From Flavobacteriia bacterium (GTDB taxonomy: Bacteria; Bacteroidota; Bacteroidia; Flavobacteriales_D; Crocinitomicaceae): a DNA stretch of 7,753 nucleotides. The notes beneath the pieces are model-generated. The model did no database searches. It worked only from the letters and a program-made list of their open reading frames with translations, and was not told the DNA's origin. Position 1 is the first letter of the stretch. Each line of letters starts with the position of its first letter. Positions 1 through 6,486 of this stretch are shown here, piece by piece. Where the stretch lies: positions 1-7,753 of the forward strand of contig RFSL01000039.1 of assembly GCA_009923965.1 (NCBI GenBank), in the 5' to 3' direction. The translations under genes were made by a program, and so were the position numbers.

Positions 1-104
1 CAAAAGCTACTAAATTTAGTATGGCTTCAATAAAACCAGGTGTTTATTTCTTGAATATAATATCCGAAAATAAACAAGAAGTACTAAAGATTGTGAAGGA
101 ATAA
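1..104 (+). CDS. C-terminal end of a probable T9SS-secreted protein (partial)
   Basis: Only the last 33 codons are present. The reading frame enters at base 3 and ends at TAA 102-104. The visible tail contains SIKPGVYFLNI, then a short polar turn (SENKQ), then EVLKIVKE and the stop. A Gly-Val-Tyr-Phe strand followed by a Lys/Val-rich final strand is the usual look of the type A C-terminal sorting domain of the type IX secretion system (Por secretion tail), which is cleaved during export across the outer membrane of Bacteroidota. By inference the protein is secreted or surface-attached; nothing can be said about its main domain, which lies outside the window. It converges on ispE with 26 bases between the stop codons. 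A chance resemblance of such a short tail is possible, but the match is good in both pattern and position at the stop. Confidence 0.7.
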   Translation, partial: KATKFSMASIKPGVYFLNIISENKQEVLKIVKE

Positions 105-130
105 AAAATTAATGTTGTAGAAAAGGATAC

Positions 131-937
131 CTACAAATAAAACTTTGCAAGCACAGCTGATTTTAAAGAATAGGGTACTTCATGTTCTTCATTATAAAGT
201 GCAAAAACAGATGCACCTGATCCAGACATAGAAACATAGCACGCGCTCGTCTTTTCTAATTCACTTTTCAATTGGGCAATTTTAGGATGAGCTTTAAACA
301 CACTATCTTCAAAATCATTTTTCAGCAATACAGGCCAAACTTCGATTGGTAGAGAAAGTAGTTCACTTACTGTTTTATCTGGCATTCTTGGGGAAACTCC
401 TGAATAAGCTTCCTTAGTTGAAACGTGAATTTTTGGATTTAAAAGAACGCCGTAAAGACCATTTAAGTTTAATGAAATAGGACTCAATATTTCTCCGCGG
501 CCTTTTGCAAGTTGTGGTTCATTCCGAATAAAAAAAGGACAGTCACTTCCCAATTCAGCTGCTAGGAGACATAAAATTTCAGTGTCTAATTTTAATGCAA
601 ATAGTTCATTTAAAGCTAAGAGAACGTGTGCAGCATCCGAAGAACCTCCACCAAGACCTGCACCAATTGGAATTTGCTTGCGTAAATGAATACGTACATT
701 TCCTATTTCATAGCGCGACTTCATTAAGTAAAATGCCTTTTCACATAAATTTTCGCCTACAGCACCCGGTATTTTTATTCCTGTTTGTTCGAAAGAAAAA
801 GCAGCAGAAAGTGTTAGCTCAAGAATATCATAAAAAGGAATAGGAACCATACAGGTCTCAATTTCATGAAAGCCATCGTTGCGCTTACTAAGTATCTGTA
901 AACCGAGATTTATTTTTGCCGGTGGAAACAATATCAT
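131..937 (-). CDS. ispE: 4-diphosphocytidyl-2-C-methyl-D-erythritol kinase
   Basis: This cytoplasmic GHMP-family kinase phosphorylates the 2-hydroxyl of CDP-methylerythritol with ATP, the fourth step of the MEP pathway to IPP and DMAPP. At 268 residues it is of normal length for the family (E. coli about 283). Visible landmarks are the N-terminal PPAKINLGL with the conserved Lys8, the GHMP glycine-rich ATP loop IPIGAGLGGGSSDAA at 89-103, LGSDCPFF at 129-136 with the expected catalytic Asp132, and the C-terminal MSGSGAS at 237-243. The start at 937 is required because the conserved AKIN strand begins at residue 7 and the next Met is residue 30. The stop is TAG. The gene is divergent from accA across 59 bases. 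A TAnnTTTG box lies only four bases before the start codon, so the transcript may have almost no leader. Nothing is missing from the protein. Confidence 0.97.
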   Translation of the reverse strand: MILFPPAKINLGLQILSKRNDGFHEIETCMVPIPFYDILELTLSAAFSFEQTGIKIPGAVGENLCEKAFYLMKSRYEIGNVRIHLRKQIPIGAGLGGGSSDAAHVLLALNELFALKLDTEILCLLAAELGSDCPFFIRNEPQLAKGRGEILSPISLNLNGLYGVLLNPKIHVSTKEAYSGVSPRMPDKTVSELLSLPIEVWPVLLKNDFEDSVFKAHPKIAQLKSELEKTSACYVSMSGSGASVFALYNEEHEVPYSLKSAVLAKFYL

Positions 938-941
938 CTTA

Positions 942-949
942 CAAAGTTA
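942..949 (-). promoter_or_regulatory. Putative -7 box for ispE (TAACTTTG)
   Basis: Read on the minus strand, this octamer matches the Bacteroidota -7 consensus TAnnTTTG exactly. It ends four bases before the ispE ATG, so initiation would fall at or next to the A of the start codon. I see no TTG or TTTG at the expected 17-23 base spacing upstream; the nearest TTG is 11 bases away. The box alone can arise by chance in AT-rich DNA. Confidence 0.35.
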
Positions 950-969
950 AAAGAACCGAGCAATTTTCT

Positions 970-977
970 TAAATTTG
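970..977 (+). promoter_or_regulatory. Putative -7 box for the accA-recG unit (TAAATTTG)
   Basis: This is an exact match to TAnnTTTG, 19 bases before the accA ATG, giving a predicted leader of roughly 14 bases. No convincing -33 TTTG is visible at the usual spacing. The region just before the ATG is A/T only (AATTAATATAA), as usual for Bacteroidota genes that do not use a Shine-Dalgarno sequence. The box overlaps the left arm of the palindrome at 972-989. Confidence 0.4.
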
Positions 978-989
978 TTCTTTCAAATT
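972..989. repeat. Palindrome AATTTG-N6-CAAATT in the ispE/accA spacer
   Basis: Two perfect 6-base arms (972-977 and 984-989) flank a 6-base centre. The left arm is the end of the putative accA -7 box, and the right arm read on the minus strand gives TTAATTTG, one mismatch from a second -7 box facing ispE. The dyad could be a repressor operator over the start site, a small hairpin in the accA leader, or simply two opposed promoter boxes. The arms are A/T-rich, so chance is a real possibility. Confidence 0.3.
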
Positions 990-996
990 AATATAA

Positions 997-1950
997 ATGA
1001 CAACTTACCTAGATTTTGAAGAACCGTTAAAAGCTTTAGAAGAACAAATCGAACAAACCAAAAAAATTGGTGAAACCACAGATGTGGATATGAGCGATAA
1101 AGTATCTGAACTTCAAAGAAAACTAGTTGCAAAAACAAAGGATATTTTTTCAAAGTTAAGTCCTTGGCAAAGGGTACAACTCTCTCGCCATCCAGATCGC
1201 CCCTACACGCTTGCTTATATCAATGCCTTAACTGACGGTAATTTCATGGAACTTCACGGAGATAGAAATGTGAAAGATGACAAAGCAATGGTTGGTGGAT
1301 TTGGATTATTGGACGGGAAAAGTGTGATGTTTATTGGACAGCAAAAAGGAATAAATACAAAAATGCGCCAATACCGAAATTTTGGAATGGCAAATCCTGA
1401 GGGCTATCGTAAAGCTTTGCGCTTGATGAAATTAGCAGAAAAATTTAATAAGCCAATTGTAACTTTTATTGATACTCCAGGTGCTTTTCCAGGAATTGAA
1501 GCAGAAGAAAGAGGTCAAGGAGAGGCAATTGCTCGTAATATTTACGAAATGATGCGCTTAAAAGTTCCTGTTATTTGCATAATTATTGGAGAAGGAGCTT
1601 CTGGTGGCGCACTTGGAATTGGTGTTGGCGATAAGGTTGTAATGCTTGAAAATACATGGTATTCTGTTATCTCACCCGAATCTTGTTCTTCTATTCTATG
1701 GCGTTCTTGGGATTTCAAAGAGAAAGCTGCAGAAGCACTAAAACTTACTTCAACAGATATGAAATCTCATGGCTTAGTAGATGACGTGATAAAAGAACCT
1801 CTCAATGGTGCACACCGCGAACAGGAAAAAATGTTTTCCATTGTAAAAGAGAAGGTGAAGGAATACATCAAAAAATTAGAAGCCATTAAACCCGACGAAA
1901 GAGTTGAACAACGTATTGAGAAGTTCAATAAAATGGGCGTTTGGAAATAA
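997..1950 (+). CDS. accA: Acetyl-CoA carboxylase carboxyltransferase subunit alpha
   Basis: AccA pairs with AccD to form the alpha2-beta2 carboxyltransferase, which moves the carboxyl group from carboxybiotin on AccB to acetyl-CoA and makes malonyl-CoA, the committed step of fatty acid synthesis in the cytoplasm. The 317 residues agree with E. coli AccA (319). The N-terminal helical segment (about 1-55) is followed by the crotonase-like carboxyltransferase core. Visible signatures are [15 protein letters not shown] near 55-69, the [18 protein letters not shown] stretch at 157-174, the oxyanion-type glycine loop [16 protein letters not shown] at 198-213 and [14 protein letters not shown] at 222-235. 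No accD, accB or accC is nearby, so the complex is encoded at several loci. The start at 997 is at the family N-terminus and follows A/T-rich DNA. recG follows after 19 bases on the same strand. Confidence 0.98.
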   Translation: MTTYLDFEEPLKALEEQIEQTKKIGETTDVDMSDKVSELQRKLVAKTKDIFSKLSPWQRVQLSRHPDRPYTLAYINALTDGNFMELHGDRNVKDDKAMVGGFGLLDGKSVMFIGQQKGINTKMRQYRNFGMANPEGYRKALRLMKLAEKFNKPIVTFIDTPGAFPGIEAEERGQGEAIARNIYEMMRLKVPVICIIIGEGASGGALGIGVGDKVVMLENTWYSVISPESCSSILWRSWDFKEKAAEALKLTSTDMKSHGLVDDVIKEPLNGAHREQEKMFSIVKEKVKEYIKKLEAIKPDERVEQRIEKFNKMGVWK

Positions 1951-1969
1951 CCTCTTTAAGCAGCGCTAA

Positions 1970-4066
1970 ATGAACCAATTGCTACAAACACCTATTGAGT
2001 TTTTAAAAGGTGTTGGGCCTCAGCGTGCTGAATTGTTACAAAAAGAAATCGGGATTTTTACCTTTAAAGATTTACTTGAATATTATCCATTTCGTTACTT
2101 AGATCGTTCTTCTTACCATCGGATTTCTGATTTGCCTTATGTTGATACATCTGTTCAACTTAGAGGCGTATTAAAAGAGGTAAAAGAAAGTGGTGTTGGG
2201 CGCTTTAAAAAATTAACAGCTCGCTTTGAAGATGCTAGCGGAACGATTGATTTAGTTTGGTTCCAGGGTTTTCAATGGATAAAACCAAATTTAAAACTCA
2301 ATGTAGAATACCAGGTTTTTGGTAAAGCAAAGTTATATAGCTCAACTTGGAATATTCCGCATCCTGAATTAACGCTCTTTTCAGAATTAACAATTCGAAC
2401 TGGCTTACAAGCAGTTTATTCTAGCACAGAAAAACTAAGTGCCAGAAACCTTCATTCAAAAGGAATTGAAAAACTAGTTCATGCCTTAATTCCACAAATA
2501 TATGGCTTTATCCCAGAAATACTTCCAGAATGGATATGCACGCAACACAACCTTATTTCAAGAGAAAAAGCACTATTGGGAATTCATATTCCAAAAAACG
2601 AGCAGGAATTTCAACAAGCACGGTTACGTTTAAAATTTGAAGAATTATTTTTCCTGCAACTTGAAATGCTGCTAAGAAAAGAGGTGAGTGCGAAAAAATT
2701 AAACGGATTTGTTTTCAAAGAATTGGGAGAACCTTTTAATACGTTTTATAGCCAACACATGCCTTTTGAACTTACAAATGCGCAAAAAAAGGTTATCAAA
2801 GAAATTCGGAAAGACTTTTTAAGTGCAAAACACATGAACCGCCTTCTGCAAGGAGATGTTGGAAGTGGAAAAACACTTGTTGCACTCTTAACTATGTTGA
2901 TAGGAATTGGAAGTGGTTTTCAGTCGGCACTAATGGCTCCTACAGAAATTCTTGCTGCGCAACATTTTGAATCTATTCAACAACTTTTAACTCCCTTAAA
3001 TCTTAAAGTTGCACTTCTTACTGGTTCGGTTAAAAAAGGAGCGCGAAAAGTAATTCATGAAGGATTATTAGATGGAAGTATTCAACTCTTAATCGGCACG
3101 CATGCCTTATTGGAAGACACTGTCCAATTTCAGAATTTAGGACTTGTGGTAATCGATGAACAACACCGATTTGGAGTGGCGCAAAGAGCAAAAATGTGGC
3201 GAAAAAATACGGTGCCACCGCATGTTCTCATTATGACTGCAACACCAATTCCAAGAACACTAGCAATGACATTTTATGGTGACTTAGAGGTTTCTGTAAT
3301 CGATGAACTTCCCCCGGGAAGAAAACCAATTTCTACAATTCATCGCTTTGAAAGTCACCGCATGCGACTCTTTGGTTTTATGAAAGAACAAATTACCTTG
3401 GGAAGGCAGATTTATGTTGTTTATCCGCTTATTAAAGAATCAGAAACCCTAGATTTTCATAATTTAATGGATGGCTTTGAGGCAGTATCACAGTCTTTTC
3501 CTATGCCAGAATATCAAGTTAGTATTGTCCACGGAAAAATGAGACCTGAAGATAAAGAATTTGAAATGCAGCGTTTTGTGAAAGGTGAAACTCAAATAAT
3601 GGTCGCAACTACTGTGATTGAAGTTGGTGTGAATGTCCCAAATGCCTCCGTAATGGTAATTGAAAGTGCGGAAAGATTTGGTTTATCTCAATTGCACCAA
3701 TTGCGCGGACGTGTAGGTCGAGGCGCTGAAAAATCTTACTGCATTCTAATGACCGGTGAAAAACTTTCAAAAGAAGGTTTAAAAAGAATGGAAACAATGG
3801 TACAAACAAATGATGGATTCATAATTTCTGAGGTAGATCTTCAATTACGTGGCCCTGGCGATCTTATGGGAACTCAACAAAGTGGCGTTTTGGATTTGAA
3901 AATTGCCGACTTAGCAAGAGATGGACAAATAGTAACAATCGCTAGAGATGCTGCACGAAATTTAATTCAAGAAGATGCTGATTTTAGCATGCCAAAACAC
4001 CAAAAATTAAAAGAAAGTGTTCAGGAAATTTTACGCAAAAAACCAAATTGGGGTCGAATCGCCTAA
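1970..4066 (+). CDS. recG: ATP-dependent DNA helicase RecG
   Basis: RecG is a superfamily 2 double-stranded DNA translocase that regresses stalled replication forks, processes D-loops and Holliday junctions and limits over-replication. The 698 residues match the family (E. coli 693). An N-terminal wedge domain with an OB fold (about 1-160) begins with TPIEFLKGVGPQRAELL, the usual RecG opening, and leads into two helicase lobes. Visible motifs are Walker A GDVGSGKT at 295-302, APTEILAAQH at 323-332, the DEQH box at 396-399, TATPIPRT at 423-430, ATTVIEVGVNVPNA at 546-559 and the arginine-finger segment QLHQLRGRVGR at 574-584. RGPGDLMGTQQSG at 627-639 lies in the RecG translocation motif region. 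The DEQH sequence and the wedge separate it from Mfd and PriA. The gene probably shares a transcript with accA. It has no defects and ends 7 bases before the convergent acyl-CoA dehydrogenase stop. Confidence 0.98.
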   Translation: MNQLLQTPIEFLKGVGPQRAELLQKEIGIFTFKDLLEYYPFRYLDRSSYHRISDLPYVDTSVQLRGVLKEVKESGVGRFKKLTARFEDASGTIDLVWFQGFQWIKPNLKLNVEYQVFGKAKLYSSTWNIPHPELTLFSELTIRTGLQAVYSSTEKLSARNLHSKGIEKLVHALIPQIYGFIPEILPEWICTQHNLISREKALLGIHIPKNEQEFQQARLRLKFEELFFLQLEMLLRKEVSAKKLNGFVFKELGEPFNTFYSQHMPFELTNAQKKVIKEIRKDFLSAKHMNRLLQGDVGSGKTLVALLTMLIGIGSGFQSALMAPTEILAAQHFESIQQLLTPLNLKVALLTGSVKKGARKVIHEGLLDGSIQLLIGTHALLEDTVQFQNLGLVVIDEQHRFGVAQRAKMWRKNTVPPHVLIMTATPIPRTLAMTFYGDLEVSVIDELPPGRKPISTIHRFESHRMRLFGFMKEQITLGRQIYVVYPLIKESETLDFHNLMDGFEAVSQSFPMPEYQVSIVHGKMRPEDKEFEMQRFVKGETQIMVATTVIEVGVNVPNASVMVIESAERFGLSQLHQLRGRVGRGAEKSYCILMTGEKLSKEGLKRMETMVQTNDGFIISEVDLQLRGPGDLMGTQQSGVLDLKIADLARDGQIVTIARDAARNLIQEDADFSMPKHQKLKESVQEILRKKPNWGRIA

Positions 4067-4073
4067 GAAAAAT

Positions 4074-5213
4074 TTACTTTAATATCCCACGAGAAATAAC
4101 GATTTTTTGAACTTCCGACGTTCCTTCATAAATCTGTGTAATTTTTGCATCTCGCATCATTCTCTCAACGTGATATTCTTTTACAAATCCATACCCACCA
4201 TGAATTTGAACCGCTTCAACCGTTTGTTCCATCGCAACTTTTGATGCATATAATTTTGCCATTGCACTGGATTGGTCGTAATTTCTCCCTGCATCTTTAT
4301 CCAAGGCAGAACTGTAAACTAAAAGTCGAGCTGCCTCAATTTCCGTTGCCATATCTGCCAATTTAAATGCTATTGCTTGGTGTTTGTAGATTTCTTTGCC
4401 AAAAGCTTTTCGCTGCTTAGAATAAGCTAATGCTAACTCAAAAGCGCCACCTGCAATTCCCAAAGCTTGTGCAGCAATTCCAATACGACCGCCAGCAAGA
4501 ACCTTCATTGCGAAAGTAAATCCAAAGCCATCCTCCCCTATTCTATTTTCTTTTGGAACCTTCACATCATTAAACATCAAAGTATGTGTGTCGCTTCCAC
4601 GAATTCCTAATTTATCTTCTTTTGCGCCAACAATAAATCCTTCCATTCCGCGCTCAATAATTAAGGCATTAATTCCTTTATGGCCCAATTCTTTGTGCGT
4701 CTGTGCGATTACAATGTAAGTAGAGGCTGTTGAACCATTTGTAATCCAATTTTTTACGCCATTCAATAGATAATAGTCGCCCATATCAATCGCTGTAGTT
4801 TGTTGCGAAGTCGCATCGGAACCTGCTTCTGGCTCTGATAAACAAAATGCGCCAATTTTCTCGCCTTTTGCAAGAGGAACTAAAAAATGTTGTTTTTGAG
4901 CTTCTGTTCCAAATTTCTCTAAACCCCAAGCTACCAAAGAATTATTTACAGACATACAAACAGAAGCAGAAGCATCAACCTTAGAAATTTCTTCAATTGC
5001 TAAAACATATGAAATCGTGTCCATACCACTTCCACCGTATTTTGGATCGACCATCATGCCCATAAAACCAAGTTCACCCAAAAGTTTTATTTCCTCTGCT
5101 GGAAATTTTTGAAGGTTATCGCGTTCAATAACACCGGATTTTAATACATTTTGAGCGAAATCGCGCGCTGCTTCTTTAACTGCGATGTGTTCTTCTGATA
5201 ATTCAAAATTCAT
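4074..5213 (-). CDS. Acyl-CoA dehydrogenase, short-chain (butyryl-CoA) type
   Basis: This FAD-dependent enzyme introduces the alpha-beta double bond into acyl-CoA thioesters and passes electrons to electron-transfer flavoprotein, the first step of beta-oxidation or branched-chain amino acid breakdown. The 379 residues match the bacterial SCAD-like group. The N-terminal helical domain (about 1-115) is followed by the FAD-binding segment AFCLSEPEAGSD at 122-133 and WITNGSTAS at 156-164, the beta domain, and the C-terminal helical domain with RKAFGKEIYKHQ at 268-279, QIHGGYGFVKEY at 336-347 and QIYEGTSEVQ at 360-369. Glu363 is in the position of the catalytic base of short- and medium-chain enzymes (YEGT), which argues against an isovaleryl- or long-chain-type enzyme. 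Exact chain length cannot be read from sequence, so no symbol is given. It is divergent from anmK; no etfA/B or thiolase gene is near. Confidence 0.95.
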   Translation of the reverse strand: MNFELSEEHIAVKEAARDFAQNVLKSGVIERDNLQKFPAEEIKLLGELGFMGMMVDPKYGGSGMDTISYVLAIEEISKVDASASVCMSVNNSLVAWGLEKFGTEAQKQHFLVPLAKGEKIGAFCLSEPEAGSDATSQQTTAIDMGDYYLLNGVKNWITNGSTASTYIVIAQTHKELGHKGINALIIERGMEGFIVGAKEDKLGIRGSDTHTLMFNDVKVPKENRIGEDGFGFTFAMKVLAGGRIGIAAQALGIAGGAFELALAYSKQRKAFGKEIYKHQAIAFKLADMATEIEAARLLVYSSALDKDAGRNYDQSSAMAKLYASKVAMEQTVEAVQIHGGYGFVKEYHVERMMRDAKITQIYEGTSEVQKIVISRGILK

Positions 5214-5230
5214 TGTTGGAATATTTCATT

Positions 5231-5238
5231 TAATTTTG
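5231..5238 (+). promoter_or_regulatory. Putative -7 box for anmK (TAATTTTG)
   Basis: This is an exact match to TAnnTTTG, 36 bases before the anmK ATG, which predicts a leader of about 30 bases. A possible -33 element, ATTG at 5212-5215, has a 15-base spacer, shorter than usual. The box forms the left arm of a near-palindrome with the opposing box at 5240-5247. Confidence 0.4.
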
Positions 5239-5239
5239 A

Positions 5240-5247
5240 CAAAAATA
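5240..5247 (-). promoter_or_regulatory. Putative -7 box for the acyl-CoA dehydrogenase gene (TATTTTTG)
   Basis: Read on the minus strand this matches TAnnTTTG exactly and lies 26 bases before the gene's ATG, giving a predicted leader of about 20 bases. No TTG is visible near the expected -33 position (about 5265-5270), so the support is the box and its placement only. A single base separates it from the opposing anmK box. Confidence 0.35.
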
Positions 5248-5274
5248 AGGCAAATCTTTTTTACATAGTTCTAC

Positions 5275-6345
5275 ATGTTAAAGAATATTGAAATAATTGG
5301 TTTAATGTCCGGAACTTCTCTCGATGGTTTGGATATCGCTCATGTTGCATTTGATTTTTCTGCAAAGCTTCCAACATTTGAATTACTGCATTCAGAAACT
5401 CTTCCATATTCCGATAAAATTCTTGCAAAATTAAACGTAGCAAAGACATTTTCAGTTCCTGAAATGCTGATGTTAGACAAAGAAATTGGACGATTTTATG
5501 CACTCAAAGTTTTGGATTTCATAAAAAAATATAAAATTGATTCCAAAATAATTGCTGCAATTGCTAGTCATGGGCAAACTATTTTTCACCAACCTGAAAA
5601 TGGATTTACACAGCAAATAGGTTGTGGAACTACACTGGCATTTCTCACTGGAATTCCTGTAATAAATGATTTTCGTAGCTTGGATGTTGTTGCTGGTGGA
5701 CAAGGTGCACCCTTGGTTCCAATTGGTGACTTTTTACTGTTTTCGGAGCAAGCGAATGCTTTTTTAAACATTGGTGGTTTTATAAATATTAGTTTTAATA
5801 AAGGTGATGAAATTACAGCTTTTGATATATGTCCTGGGAATTTACCCTTGAATAAATTTGCAGAGACACTCGGCTTAAAATATGATAAAAACGGTGAAAT
5901 TGCTAAAAATGGACAATTGGACGAGAGCTTACTCAAAGAATTAAATAACATTAATTATTATTCTTTGTCAGCTCCAAAATCTCTTGGAACAGAATGGTTG
6001 GAAAAACAATTTTTCCCGTTAATTCCTAAAGAGCTAAATCCTGAAAAAAAATTAAGAACCATTACAGAACATATTGCTATTCAAATATCAGCAGTTCTTA
6101 ATGACCAACAACTCAATTCTGTATTTATAACAGGAGGAGGCGCTCACAATAATTTCCTAATAGAATGCGTTAAACAGTATTTTTCTGGAAATATAATTGT
6201 TCCTGAATCTAAACTTATAGATTTCAAAGAAGCAATCATTTTTGCATTTTTGGGTGCACGTTATTTACGCAATGAGGTTACAACTATCTCAAGTGTTACA
6301 GGAGCTAAATTATCGCTTTGCACAGGTGTATATCATCGAATTTAA
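5275..6345 (+). CDS. anmK: Anhydro-N-acetylmuramic acid kinase
   Basis: AnmK is a cytoplasmic sugar kinase of the ASKHA fold. With ATP it opens the 1,6-anhydro ring of anhydro-MurNAc and phosphorylates it to MurNAc-6-phosphate, recycling peptidoglycan fragments made by lytic transglycosylases. The 356 residues are near the usual 360-385. The N-terminal phosphate loop is GLMSGTSLDGLDIAH at 9-23, SHGQTIFHQP spans 98-107, and NDFRSLDVVAGGQGAPLVP at 131-149 carries Asp132, the equivalent of the catalytic Asp in the GDFR motif of characterised enzymes. Further motifs are NIGGFINIS at 165-173, DICPGNLPLNKF at 184-195 and the adenosine-site loop ITGGGAHNN at 285-293. The Met at 5275 fits the family start two to ten residues before the phosphate loop. 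The etherase MurQ that would use the product is not in the window. No clear terminator follows the stop. Confidence 0.97.
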   Translation: MLKNIEIIGLMSGTSLDGLDIAHVAFDFSAKLPTFELLHSETLPYSDKILAKLNVAKTFSVPEMLMLDKEIGRFYALKVLDFIKKYKIDSKIIAAIASHGQTIFHQPENGFTQQIGCGTTLAFLTGIPVINDFRSLDVVAGGQGAPLVPIGDFLLFSEQANAFLNIGGFINISFNKGDEITAFDICPGNLPLNKFAETLGLKYDKNGEIAKNGQLDESLLKELNNINYYSLSAPKSLGTEWLEKQFFPLIPKELNPEKKLRTITEHIAIQISAVLNDQQLNSVFITGGGAHNNFLIECVKQYFSGNIIVPESKLIDFKEAIIFAFLGARYLRNEVTTISSVTGAKLSLCTGVYHRI

Positions 6346-6376
6346 GCCGCTTATATCTTCCACTTTATTCACAATT

Positions 6377-6466
6377 AACTTGTTCGTAACTATCAATAAA
6401 AAACAAATTCACAAAAAGACAATTTGTGTAACTTCGCTTCGCATTTATTGTTGCTATTAACAAGTT
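6377..6466 (+). repeat. Nested inverted repeats upstream of nhaD
   Basis: An outer pair, AACTTGTT at 6377-6384 and AACAAGTT at 6459-6466, is a perfect 8-base inverted repeat, and its right arm runs into six T residues (6465-6470). Inside it are two overlapping, mutually exclusive short pairings: ACAAATT 6403-6409 with AATTTGT 6421-6427, and CACAAA 6410-6415 with TTTGTG 6423-6428. The outer loop is 74 bases and the stems are A/T-rich, so this is not a standard terminator. It could be a readthrough-attenuating fold on transcripts coming from anmK, or chance in AT-rich DNA. The rest of the 141-base spacer holds no other feature I can support apart from the nhaD promoter. Confidence 0.25.
6423..6453 (+). 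promoter_or_regulatory. Putative nhaD promoter (TTTG-N19-TATTGTTG)
   Basis: This is the best two-part promoter match in the window. A -33 TTTG at 6423-6426 is separated by exactly 19 bases from TATTGTTG at 6446-6453, which differs from TAnnTTTG by one base. It sits 33 bases before the nhaD ATG and predicts a leader of about 27 bases. The -33 element lies in the right arm of the inner inverted repeats, so RNA folding of readthrough transcripts and polymerase binding would share this sequence. Confidence 0.5.
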
Positions 6467-6486
6467 TTTTATTAATTTATTTACAA

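Noticed and set aside
115..136. Inverted repeat TTGTAG / CTACAA at the end of ispE, considered as a terminator
   Set aside because: The stem is only six base pairs with a 10-base loop, cannot be extended, includes the ispE stop codon and has no T-run on either strand.
595..843. Open frame of 82 codons on the plus strand inside ispE
   Set aside because: It lies opposite the conserved GHMP kinase core, and its translation shows no family features.
5262..5269. TACATAGT as an alternative -7 box for anmK with TTTG 5235-5238 as the -33 element
   Set aside because: The -7 part matches TAnnTTTG poorly (only one of its last four bases agrees), and the exact box at 5231-5238 is a better candidate.
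5586..5951. Open frame of 121 codons on the minus strand inside anmK
   Set aside because: It is antisense to conserved anmK motifs including the GGQGAPLVP region, has no recognisable protein features, and is expected from low stop density in the complement of AT-rich coding DNA.
6242..6460. Open frame of 72 codons overlapping the end of anmK and running into the spacer
   Set aside because: It starts inside the intact anmK reading frame, and its second half is simply the A/T-rich spacer containing the promoter and repeats.
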